Of a stretch of 64,000 nt of DNA, positions 1 to 9,861 are shown piece after piece. The notes under the pieces are model-generated. The model searched no databases. It was not told the DNA's origin and worked only from the letters and a program-made list of their open reading frames with translations. The stretch's first letter is position 1. Each line of letters opens with the position of its first letter. This DNA is from Isoetes taiwanensis (Eukaryota > Streptophyta > Lycopodiopsida > Isoetales > Isoetaceae): assembly GCA_021234155.1 (NCBI GenBank), contig JAJEKV010000078.1:3280978-3344977 (forward strand), given 5' to 3'. Position numbers and translations under genes: made by a program.

Positions 1-1800
1 ACCAATAGCATCTCTCTTTTCTATAGTAGGCTTTTGTCTAGTAATCACCCGTCCCTAAACCAACGTTGTGGTGGCAACAAATCCGTCGGACTTGTGCAAC
101 CATGGTGAAGTAAGAAGAACCTAAGGGTTCTTACTGTCACTGCGGAATGGTTCCCACAACCATATCAACGAAATTTCACACTGAGAGGTGCAAGGGAACT
201 CCTCTGAGTGAGGCAGAAGCTTCTAAGTTGGATTCTAATCCACTATCACCTTTGATCTTCTTTAGGCGATGGTAAGAATATCAAGTTATCGACATTCCTA
301 ACCCAGAGCTTTAAATATTTTTCTCCTAACACATGTCTCGGTAGTAAATTTCTTTCATCCCTGCCATGATTTAATCTATACTCCATTCATATGCTTTATA
401 TTAGACATTATTCGACGTTATATATTAGGAATCAGGTAAAATTTTGTAGACATAATAACTATAGTTAATGTTGTTTCTCTTTAGTATCTAAGCTTTGACT
501 CGCCTCACTTCCCAGAGAACAATCTCCCTTCAACCGACTAGGGACTGCCATGCAACACCCCTCTAGGCCATGGGTTTGGGCATCTTTAATCCTATCACCC
601 TTCAATACTTCCTCTTAATGGTCGTGTTCCTTTTATGGATCACTTTCCCAGATCATGATACATTCTCTGTAACACATAGTGAGTGCTTGGATTAGAACCC
701 CCACAACAATGTCAACACTTTAGTTAAGCTAGAGTACAAACTTTAGTATTATTTTGTGCCAAACTTCACCGCCTATATGGCAGTGATTATTTATCTGCAC
801 CACACGCCTGTCAAATTGACAGTGACCTACCCTCTTTTGGAGTTGTTCTACCGTAACGGTCCAATGGCATCCAACCATTGTTGACTAGTCACCTCCTTCT
901 AGGGTATTTAGATATGGTTGGGGCAAAGTGTTTCCAACCATTACTTTAGTGCCGAAACATCATTAAGTTCCACAAACAAACTTACATATTCTAAGGGATT
1001 ATGTGAATATCCCAAAAGACAGTATCATTCAAAGACCTCTCAAGAGAGGCCTCTTCTATTAAAAAGGTTCTTGGTGAATTCAATCCACCATGTTGTCCTG
1101 AGAAATTAAAGCCTTCTTCCCTAAGCCATGCACCAAACCTTTAAAGAGCTTTTCTGCTCTTGCTGCCTTTCAAGCCAGAAATCTATCTTTGCATGTTAGG
1201 AAAGACCATCTTTCAAGTCACACCACTTATCCAAAGGGTCGAAGTAATAACCTTCCCATCCGGGCCATTAAATATCATGAACAAGGGTCCTTCATCCTTT
1301 TTCTTCTTTAATATACTTTGTACATCCATGGTCAATTTTTATTATCCCTCCTTTACACGTGATACAAATAGATACAATTCACCCTTTGTTTGTGATCTTT
1401 ATTCCATAGGGTCACCAATCCATTTACTCTTCCTTGATAATAAATTGTCGTTCTTCAAAAAAAAAAAAAAAAAAAAAAAAAATCCATTTACTCTTTTTAG
1501 GTATTCTTTAACCGCCTTGTGGCTTCTAAGCCGCTATTATATCCCCCTCCCCACCAAATGTTGTTAACCCACATATCATTGGGGGTTATGATTCAACGTT
1601 GTCGCACACCCTGGAAATATTACTCATTACCTTTCTCTATCATGACGCGTTATGCCGTTGTTGTGGCATTACAAATGACTTGGCATCCTCATCTAAGCCA
1701 TAGTCATGCCCTAAGTTAGCGAGTGAGCCTTTGTAAGAATCGTAAGTTGCCCTCGGTCATCGGGGCACTTGCATCGCATTTATTATAGACCTTCCTTTAA
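1..1800. other. gene-poor left edge
   Basis: No coding region that I can relate to a family. Stop codons are frequent in all frames and the short open frames show no motif. The only structure I can support is a small poly-A insertion near 1.43-1.48 kb, described separately. The stretch may be part of an old LTR retroelement, but I see neither LTR ends nor a primer site. Confidence 0.5.
1417..1495 (+). mobile_element. very short poly-A retroposon with target-site duplication
   Basis: The 15-mer AATCCATTTACTCTT occurs at 1417-1431 and again at 1481-1495. Between the copies lie about 25 bp of unique sequence followed by an uninterrupted run of 24 A (1457-1480). A direct repeat flanking a sequence that ends in poly-A is the signature of target-primed reverse transcription. 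The insert is so short that it is best read as an extremely 5'-truncated LINE- or SINE-mobilised transcript. The perfect repeats and unbroken A-run suggest a fairly recent event. Confidence 0.6.
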
Positions 1801-1803
1801 TAC

Positions 1804-2285
1804 CTACGCCCGATATAACCCGGTGATTATTTTCTTTGTAAGCCTTGGGGGCAACTTGAAGAGTGTGGAATGCCTCACGTGGAGGTGCCTCTCTGAGCTA
1901 CTGGTGAATTGTCCACCACGACTTCTCCACTCGCCTCCAGACCTTTCATCGAATATGCTCCTTCCCCAACCTCCGTGGATGTTATGCAATGCTTGCAAGA
2001 TGCTTTGAGCTTCCTGGACTGTCTCTTTGTTCTTCGCCTGTTCTTTATCCCCAGGGTGTGCATGGCGTCTGAATTCGCGAGCAACCTTATCCCAAAGGCC
2101 GGGCAAGAGTGTAGCGTGACCGGGATCTGTGCCAGAACGGTATTTCTTCCGCCTTGAGCGGGATCTGTGCCGCCTGGAGTGGTCTCTGTGATGCCCGGGA
2201 TGGGATCTTTGGCGGTGTCGGATCTCGTGCACGAACCACCTGGAGCAAGGAGAGTATGATTAACAATTACGGTGCCATTAGTCAA
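1804..2285 (-). CDS. hypothetical RS/RH-rich reading frame, probably a broken element ORF
   Basis: Two overlapping minus-strand frames are open here (2285-1875 and 2232-1804). The second begins with a basic segment rich in Arg, His and Ser (HRSRSRRKKYRSGTDPG) and continues as a mixed-charge segment (DKEQAKNKETVQEAQSIL) that could be helical. I recognise no domain. Overlap of two long frames is compatible with a frameshifted single protein or with chance in GC-richer DNA. It lies next to the palindromic repeats that begin at about 2.3 kb and may belong to the same block. Function unknown; it could be non-coding. Confidence 0.25.
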
Positions 2286-2289
2286 AACG

Positions 2290-2660
2290 AAGAAAAGAAT
2301 GTTGAAATCAAATTACAATGGAGAACATTCATTCCATACAACTGCATCCAATGACGTGGGAAGTAGTGTCTTTCTCGACTCGCGAGTCGAGAAAGGCCCA
2401 TAAAAGTGAAAGTACAACCATTCTCATTAGAATATGGTTGCATCCAATCACACACGGAAGCATACAAATGGTTTCGTCAACGAGACAACCAGTGCCTTTC
2501 TCGACTCGCGAGTCGAGAAAGGCCCAGGAAACGCAATGTACAAGCATTATCATAATAGATTGTGGCTGCATCCAGTCACACAATCAAACATACAAATGGT
2601 CTCATCAACAGGACAAGCATGCCTTTCTCGACTCGTGAGTCGAGAAAGGCAGCGAAAACT
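2290..2660. repeat. three tandem ~126-bp units, each carrying a long palindrome
   Basis: Three diverged direct repeats share a TGCATCCAATCACACA-like segment and each contains a palindrome around CTCGACTCGCGAGTCGAG. The palindromes span 2370-2395 (26 bp, perfect), 2494-2523 (30 bp, perfect) and 2621-2650 (30 bp, one mismatch at the centre), so centres are 126-127 bp apart. The flanks have diverged more than the palindromes, which suggests the palindrome is maintained or re-spread. Either strand would fold into a 13-15 bp hairpin. Confidence 0.85.
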
Positions 2661-2752
2661 CAATATACAAGTATATTCATTACAAAATGTTCAATACATG
2701 TGTTCACGTTTGTTTACAATATTCACACAACTTGACTATCTGAAAGCAGAGG

Positions 2753-3420
2753 TCACTCTTCTTGTTCACCAAAATATTTGTCGTCCATAGCTTTCATGAT
2801 CGCCTTGCTCTCTGGATCGGGTTCCGTGAGGCTCGGATAGTTCCTAATCACATCGGCGACAAGAATGGCAAAGAGGGATTCCGCCAAGACAGGACACAGT
2901 CCGAAGGACAACCACCTATCCGTCTCATACTCTTCAGGTCGATATGGCTTAGCAATGATTGTATTTTGCGCGTTATGATAGCACTTGTAGGCGGAGTCAT
3001 CTATGATCGCGCGTTTGTGTTTGCCATAGTCCTGAATTGCTCATAAACCCCGGCCCCACCTTTTCACCATTATAGGCTTCCCCTTTGTGGTGGCTGGATC
3101 GAGGTCCGACACATGCTCGACCCTTTTGTTTCCCCAAACGAACTTGAACTTCAAACCGGAAGGCCGAGAACACCAAGAACATTGACAATATTTTTCTTTT
3201 GCCATACAAGACCATATGCCCACTTCAATCCCGCTCAAGGCACCATTCAACAATTTCCTTAGCTCTAGGCCTCGGATAGACTATTTTATGCCCGCTTTTG
3301 GTCGGATCTGCGAGGTGTTAATCTCGGGGGCGTCTTTATCGTGGTATACCGCAGCTAATACTCCATTGACGTCAAATATTACAAGCTTGGCGGGACCAAA
3401 TTTGGATCCGATTTGGAGTT
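2753..3420 (-). pseudogene. FCP1/SCP-like (NLI-interacting-factor) HAD phosphatase, broken
   Basis: Reading the minus strand gives the ordered motifs of the FCP1-homology HAD phosphatase domain: KLVIFDVNGVL near 3390 (catalytic DxDGxL loop, with N for the second D as in the plant DLNG variants), EVGIWSCMAKEKY near 3215, FVWGNKR near 3140, KPIMVKRW near 3075, and AIIDDSAYK near 3010 (the DDS metal-binding motif). The C-terminus ends MDDKYFGEQEE with the stop at 2753. Members dephosphorylate Ser/Thr, classically in the RNA polymerase II tail. The frame is interrupted: an in-frame stop and a frame change lie near 3285-3230, and another stop near 3045. No start was identified. Palindromes flank it on both sides (2.64 and 3.64 kb), so it may have been captured by the surrounding element. 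Confidence 0.6.
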
Positions 3421-3630
3421 TGGCTCGACCATATTTCCGGTTCATCGGGATCCATATGGGATCATTATCTTTTCAGATCCTTTCCGGCCGTGGAGCGAAA
3501 GTGTCTTGCTCTGATTGTCTTTGTGGAGTGCATTGTCCTCCTCGGGGCGTGAACCGCCGCTAGATATTGACAATGATCCGAGTCGTTGACATGGAACTCC
3601 CCGAAATGATGACATCCGGCCGAAAGGAAC

Positions 3631-3715
3631 GCGAGTTTTTCTCGACTCGCGAAGTCGAGAATGAAAAAAAAAGGTATTGAAAGGAGTTTTCTCGCTCGCG
3701 AAGTCGAGAAACACC
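3631..3715. repeat. two palindromic units between coding blocks
   Basis: Two more copies of the TTCTCGACTCGCGAAGTCGAGAA-type hairpin, at about 3638-3662 and 3686-3710, each with a one-base asymmetry at the centre and separated by an A-rich spacer. They lie just downstream of the minus-strand coding block at 3783-5066 and upstream of the phosphatase-like block. Confidence 0.75.
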
Positions 3716-3782
3716 GATAGAGCAAAGTAAACTCACCTCAATCTCGTGATTCTCAAGAATGTGTTCGGCAAAGATTCTCGGT

Positions 3783-5066
3783 CTAAACCTTCGACATTCT
3801 CGCCTCGCCGGCTTTGTCTCCCTCGTCCTCGCCGCCTTTATTGCTTCCATTTGTCTTCCTCCCCTTGAAATGCTCATGAAGCGTATCCGTGTATGACCGA
3901 ATGGTTTCTACCATGTCCTTATTTCCAACCACGGATATAGGTTTCATTCCAAACAGCATAGCCCCCTGAGAGAACAGGCCATTCATGTACCACTCGCATA
4001 CAATTTGATCTTCCTCGACCAAGCTGGTTATGAAGTACTTGATAACCCTTGGCCGGATAGGAATTCTATGTATAGGACCTGTCGCACCATCTTTGCTGAC
4101 TTTGTCCATCGATGGAACATCCTCCATAAATCTGCCCCCCTTCCAGGGTTCCATCTGCTCTTGAGAGATCATGAACCTGTCGAGATAATGATGTTCGCTA
4201 GACCACCACTTATCCAGGTCTATAGCCGATCTTGAAATCAAAACCAAAACTATATTGGCAAAGCTTGGTGCCTTCGGCAAGCCAAGTCTACACTCATGAT
4301 CAAGTTCGTATATGGAGTACAGGATCTTGTTGGTGAAGTTAATATCAGCTGCCCATTGGGAGACAAAGCGGTTTGTCCGATTGCCCGCATGCAAAAGACA
4401 AGGAAACCGAAAGTATCCAGTCGGTCATGTCTAGACACGCCTTGTACCAATTGTTCTATGTCGGCTTTGTCATAAAAAAAGGGTGGGGTCTTCGATCATA
4501 TTGATGGCAAATAGTGCCACGGATCCAGTGCGGTTCGCACCACCAAATCCCTTGTGTCCCAAAGTTACCGTAAATGGGGGGGAGCTATCGTCGGACTTAA
4601 ATGGGACCACCCCGAATCCAAGCTTCCTCTTCAGAATTGCCATAGCACGTTCAGGGAAAGGAAGGGTTTTGACGTTACGCTTCAGCTTGGTGTTGATGTA
4701 GGGTTGACATAGACGGTTCAATTCCTTCATGTCTTCCTCATCAAGGGCAGCCTTTTCCTTGTAATAATCAAAATCATGGTATTCATTAGATGCAACGTTG
4801 CAGAACTCCGTGATGCCTTCTTCTAACGCACGCTGTCTCTTTAGGACTGTGGCATAATCCTTTGCGTCCTGCATTTTAGAACTCCTAGTCTTCCTTAGCA
4901 GGATTGTTCCATCCAAGATTCTGCCTTGTAGGTCAAGCGTTTCTTTGTCCGTCGGGCCCTCAGATCCCTCTTCATGAACCGCTTGTCGAACAACTTGGGG
5001 TCCGGCTTTGGATGGAAATTCTCCATTGCTTTGTCCTTGACCTTGCCTCTTGTCCATTGAGCCCAT
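3783..5066 (-). pseudogene. unrecognised ~430-residue protein, frameshifted
   Basis: Two minus-strand open stretches, 5066-4470 (198 codons) and 4394-3783 (203 codons), are separated by a short interval where the frame changes (a 7-A run at 4475-4481 is a likely indel site). The first half is charged and polar at its N-terminus (MGSMDKRQGQGQ) and then has helical-looking segments such as YATVLKRQRALEEG and ERAMAILKRKLGFG. The second half contains HHYLDRFMISQEQMEPWKGG and CEWYMNGLFSQGAML and ends Lys/Gly-rich. I do not recognise the family. It is flanked at both ends by palindromic hairpins, which are absent inside it. It could be a structural or gag-like protein of an unknown element, but that is only a guess. 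Confidence 0.4.
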
Positions 5067-5399
5067 ATCTCAGGTCCATTTCTCCCGCATCAGCCTCGAT
5101 TGCTAAGAATGAGGTCATATTGGTCCGAGAGAGAGACTCCCCTTCCCTTCCTTGGTGTTCTCTTCTTCTTCTCCTCTTCATCCTCTCCCTCATCATCTTC
5201 CTCGCCCTCCAGCCAAACATATCCGCAGAAGTTTCTCAAAGGTCTTCCACTTATCCTAGGGAGCCCCTGCTTCCTTTAGGACGCCGAGACAACCCAATGC
5301 TTTCCAATCATTGCCGAAAGGTATGATCCGTCAGATACGGGCTCCCAATGTCGAGCATGGAAGTATCTACAAACACCCAAGGTAAACACTAAATAGTAG

Positions 5400-5995
5400 T
5401 TCGGAAGTAGAAGAAAATTAGACATTCAAGGGACTTTCTCCGCGAGTCGAAAGTCCCTTTGAATGTCTAATTTTCTTCTACTTTCTTCGGTTTTCTCGAC
5501 TTCGAAGTCGAAAAGCTATGCATCCTTTGATTTTCTCGTGTTCTTTCGGCTTTCTCGACTCGCGAGTCGAAACCCCAAAGATAATCGGGAAATGTTAGGA
5601 TGGTAGGGCTTTCTCGACTTCGAAGAGTCGAATGGAAAGAATCGAGAGTTATTTACCTTACGTGGCGGGCACTTTCGCTATTGTGTTCGGCAAAGGGCTA
5701 ATGCCGGCCGTTCGGTTGAGTCGAGAAAGTCCCTTGAATGTCTAATTTTCTTCTACTTCTCACGGGTTTTCGAATGAGAAAGCTATGCATCCTTTGATTT
5801 TACGTGTTCCTCGGCTTTCTCGACTCGCGAGTCAAGAAACCCCAAAGATAATCGGGGAAATGTTAGGATGGTAGGGCTTTCGACTTTCGAAGTCGAAATG
5901 GAAAGAATCGAGAGTTATTTACCTTCGTAGGCGGCACTCGCCGCTATTGTGTTCTCGCAGCGGCTAATCTTTGGCTGGCCGGTTCTTGGCGTCTC
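5400..5995. repeat. ~270-bp tandem duplication with palindromes and a perfect 33-bp inverted repeat
   Basis: Two units, about 5450-5722 and 5725-5990, share in order GAATGTCTAATTTTC, CTATGCATCCTTTGATTTT, CCCCAAAGATAATCGG and GAATCGAGAGTTATTTACC, with spacing of 267-275 bp. Each carries several palindromes of the CTCGACTCGCGAGTCGAG or CGACTTCGAAGTCG kind (near 5497-5510, 5555-5575, 5612-5630, 5818-5836, 5880-5898). In front of unit 1, positions 5407-5439 are an exact 33-bp reverse complement of 5450-5482 with a 10-nt spacer; unit 2 has only the right arm. The block sits exactly between the two coding-like blocks. Confidence 0.85.
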
Positions 5996-7138
5996 CGTGA
6001 AAGAACTCGCACTCTCGCTGGCATATCTATCCTTGATCCTTTGCGCACCTCCTTCTCCGCCTCTGCAATACTTGCGCCGCCCTCGCCGAATCTTGACCGG
6101 CCCACTACCCGTAACGGACGTCTTTTCCCTTCAGGTCTTCCTCGGACTTCCAAATGAACAACCGACCGGCCGATCTGCTGAAGGTATGACATCCGCAGTA
6201 TTGGATCGCAAACAGATGTCGCACCATCGTTCGGGAATCTCCAAAGATGTGTCTTTGTATTAAATTCCCCGTGGTTGAACAAGACGGCATCTCCGTCGCG
6301 GACCTTCAAAGCGCCGATGTCCAAGGGCGCTTGTGTGCTATTCCCAACGGATAATACTGAGCCAGCCGCTCCATTTTCTGTGCCCCTCTCTGTGAAATCC
6401 TGATCTGCTCATCTGGATCCATTAGTTGGGAGTCGACCATATCTTCGTCTGCTTCATCATCTGATTCCTCCCGTGTGGTGTCATCTTCTCCATCTTTGGT
6501 CTTGTCCGGACTTTTTTCTGTATGAACCACAACTTCCCTCCCCACTGCAGAGTGTTGTAGAGTCTTCAGCACAGTAGAAGTGAAGCTCCCCGTATTGAAC
6601 AGTTTTTCCCTGACTCTGGAAATCTCCATTCCAAGCTCCCTGGATGTTAGGGTTCCGGCCTCCTTCATCCCTTCCAGATCCTTCCACCCAAGGTTCTGAC
6701 AATTTAAAGGCGCCGGCCTTTTGTCGGTGCCCTTCGCCTTGCTCATGGAAGAGTGAGAATAATTGGCCCGATAATTTTTGGTGTGATAGAACTTACTCTT
6801 CTGGCAGTCTTCGACATGTAGTGTTAGATGCTTTGAATCTGGCGCTGAGATGGAGAGCACAACACCGATTTTCTTGTACTTGTCTCCGGAGCTCTTCTTG
6901 TCCCTTTGGTGGAGAAACAGATCTTTCTCCTTCCCACTTGCTGATACCTCGACATACCACCAAGAATCTGCTGGTGTGTCAAGAAGCTCGCCTCCAAATC
7001 GATGACGAAGAACGAGTCCGCCAAGTGATCACTAGTGAGTCCGCGGTGAATGCACCATGGAACGGGGGATACGCCGAATCGCAGTGATACAAGTATTAGA
7101 TGCGAATACACTCTTGATGAGACCGACAGAAGAAGCAA
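5944..7138 (-). pseudogene. unrecognised acidic protein, frameshifted
   Basis: Three overlapping minus-strand frames read in series: 7138-6824, 6860-6306 and 6324-5944. The middle part is strongly acidic (DKTKDGEDDTTREESDDEADEDM). It is preceded by a basic/polar part (SMSKAKGTDKRPAPLN) and a helical part (LTSRELGMEISRVREKL). The last part runs through GDAVLFNHGEFNTKTHLWRF. At least two frame changes are needed to read it through, so I call it a pseudogene. I recognise no domain. It is flanked by hairpin repeats at 5.4-5.9 and 7.5-8.5 kb, and none occurs inside it. Confidence 0.35.
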
Positions 7139-7484
7139 AGACTCTAGGTGAGGTCTGCGGGATCCATAATCTGATGGCCCAAGGAATTACTGCGTGAAGA
7201 GGTGAGTTTCGAGATGCCTATGTTATTTCGCTTTGTAGAACATGCCGCCCGTGTTTAAATAATGGAACTATTTGATAAGCTCGACGATTCATCGTTTCCT
7301 TGTCCAAAGATTTTTCAGCTTCGAGATGATTTACTCTCCGGGTTGAGAGATGCTCGGCAAAGGAAACAATGGATCTGGGTAAAGAACAGCCCGCTTTAGG
7401 TGTATTTTTCATGGAATGTTTTCTTGGAATGTTGTACATAGATCGGGCTAGGTCTAAGGCCCGGAGATGCGGTTCAAATGCATC

Positions 7485-8480
7485 CTCTTGTAGTTAGTCG
7501 GAGGGGCCTCCACCCGGTCGGAACCACTCCTTGGCTTCCTCTCTCAGGTTTCCCCCTGTGGTTGGTTGTAGGTGCCTCCACCCGGTCCGAGCCCCTCCCT
7601 TCGCAATATTCGACGAAGATGGTTCAAAGGGGAGTGACTCGACCGGGTCGAGGCCACCGCTACCACACAAGGAGAATTGGTTGGTTAAAGGATTCTCGAC
7701 TTTGCGAAGTCGAGAATGCGATCGTTGGTTTTGCTTGTTTACATTCTCGACTTCGCAAGTCGAGAATGCCTTAGCCATCGAGAACTCGGGATGGTATACA
7801 TGGAGTGCTCTGTTGGATAAGGCATTCCAATCATTGGCCGAAATGCATACTGAGAAGCTTCCGGGTTTCCACAATGGTTAGTTGTAGAGGCCTCCACCCA
7901 GTCAGAGCCCATCGCCTTCGCAATATTCGACGAAGATGGTTCGAAGGAGACGGTCTTTGACTGGGTAGAGGCCACTGCGCCCACACACAGGAGAATTGGG
8001 TTGCTAAGAGTTGGCCTGCAGACAGTCAAAACCACTTCCCTTCGCAATATCCGAGGAAGATAGTTTGAAGGAGAGTGGTTAAGACTGTCTGCAGGCCAGC
8101 TCTAGAGTGCACTAGAGTCACCGCCGACTCACGAGTCGAGAAACCGGCCAGCACCTCTGTGGTTAGTCGCCGAGGCCTCCACCCAGTCGGAGCCAGTCCT
8201 CTTCGCAATATTCGATGAGCATGGTTCGAAGGAGAGTGGCTCGGACTGGGTGGAGGCACCTGCGACTGCACAAAGGGCTATTGACAGGGTATGACATTCT
8301 CGACTCACGAGTCGAGAAGGCTGCAGCAGGCTTAAAAAGAATGTGAAGACGTTGGGTAGCTGTGTGCAATCCCGAATCGCGAGTCGAGAATCCCTCAACC
8401 CGATAGCAGTCGTCCAGTGTACACTCCCTCTTCTGCGCCTCGAAGTCGAGAAGTTCTCGACTCAAGAGTCGAGAAGAAGG
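7485..8480. repeat. array of ~100-bp foldbacks plus palindromes
   Basis: Four foldbacks: arms 7571-7601/7626-7657, 7888-7918/7941-7973, 8008-8041/8066-8104 and 8165-8202/8226-8266. All share nearly the same loop of about 30 nt (TTCGCAATATTCGACGAAGA followed by TGGTTCGAAGG). Stems are 30-38 bp with few mismatches. Stems of copies 1, 2 and 4 use CCTCCACCC(A/G)GTC, while copy 3 uses CCTGCAGACAGTC on one arm and its complement on the other. A partial fifth copy begins at about 7485. Interspersed are CTCGACTCGCGAGTCGAG-type palindromes at about 7691-7713, 7744-7768, 8126-8144, 8296-8320, 8371-8392 and 8453-8476. Confidence 0.85.
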
Positions 8481-8579
8481 CTGTCAGACTTCTGGACCGC
8501 TGGCAAGTCGAGGTATTCTCAACTCGCCACTCCCTTCGCATGTCTCCCCGCAGCGTGGAGGATATCTTTGTGAGTTAGA

Positions 8580-9580
8580 AATGCGGTCTCGTGAAGCAAT
8601 TCCTATTCTTAGTTCTCGATGGGAGAAAAACATTCCTAGTTATGTTACGTTATGAAACATTCTTAGACGGTTTAGCTATATCTTTTGTGAATCTCTCTAG
8701 TAATGTTCTCATTAATGCTCGCAATATCTTACTTACTAACACCGCCTCTCGATGATTTCTATCTCGGTTGCTTGCTACTACTCTTACCACTACTCTCACT
8801 TGTGCCTGTACAATGTATTCAATTCAACCACAAGCAAGAAAAAGATAACAGAAACAGAAAACAATACAAAAGGAAAACAGATAACAGAGAGACTAGTGAG
8901 ATTAATGAGAAAAACAGAGAACAAAGGAGACAAATGAGATTAATGAGAAAACAGAGAACAAGAGAGAGAAATGAGATTTAAAAAAGGGTATGATATTACA
9001 AAAACATACCCGAAGATTTGCTTTGGATGAGGAGGAAGCTCCCGTGTTCGATTCCATGTGGTACAAATATTCATTAAAGCGTGAATAAGGATTTGTTCCG
9101 GGTCAGAAATTGTATCGTGGATTAATAAGAGCCTCTAACAACGTAATATAAGTAAAAATGCAAGAAAGGACTTACGTAAAACTAAAAAAGCAAAGAAGAA
9201 AAGGCCTCACTTTCTTCCTGCAAGAACGCCCGAACACTCAATCAAGGCGAAAACTTGGCTACCGGAAGCGTCCCCGATCCGTCGACCAAGCTGCCGTCAT
9301 AAGATGGCCTTGGAATGGCTCTGCTCGATCGATCGCCGATCGGAAGACCGGCGCTTTAAGGAAAATACAGAGCGAAGAGTGATCGAGAAAACAGGGGAGG
9401 AAGAATGGTCGGGGAGAGGAAGAGGGTGCAAGCAATTACTGCACCCTCGAACCTCGTAAAAGTGCAATAATAAACTTCATCACGTGTGGGCCATGCCCTC
9501 CATGACGCGGCGGTCGCGGAGTTCTTGACATGGCCACGCTTTCAGCCTCGAGGAGGCCCAATTAGCCATGACAAGATATT
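8580..9580. other. no gene seen; purine-rich stretch
   Basis: No supported gene. Positions 8840-8985 are a diffuse A/G-rich run with repeated AATGAGATTAATGAGAAAA-like phrases on the plus strand. A GC-richer segment with several GATCG motifs lies at 9280-9380. Short frames here show no family features. Confidence 0.5.
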
Positions 9581-9860
9581 AAAGGTTATGTTATATGTTT
9601 ATATATGTTATCTTATGTTATATATTTAATATGGTTTCAATGGTTGAATAGTATTAAAGGTTATATATATATGGTTACAATGTTTACATATGGTTTACAA
9701 TGAATATGGTTGTATGGTTTAATATGGTTATATGATTTTAGTTAATATGGTTGTATGATTTAATATGGTTTAATATGGTTATATTTAATATGTTTGTATG
9801 GTTTTATATGGTTCATATGGTCATATTTGTGGTGTTTGGGGCTATATGGTTTTAATGTGA
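9580..9860. repeat. AT-rich degenerate TTAATATGGTT repeat
   Basis: About 270 bp built from variants of ATATGGTT and TTTAATATGGTTA on the plus strand, with no strict period. It reads as a decayed minisatellite and lies directly upstream of the transposase-like pseudogene. Confidence 0.7.
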
Positions 9861-9861
9861 G

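Noticed and set aside
7471-7490. GGTTCAAATGCATCC as a tRNA B box
   Set aside because: The stem would enclose a nine-base loop and no A box lies at tRNA distance.
2290-8480. CRISPR-like array
   Set aside because: The repeats are palindromic but unevenly spaced and partly tandem with their flanks, the spacers are not uniform, and the context is eukaryotic.
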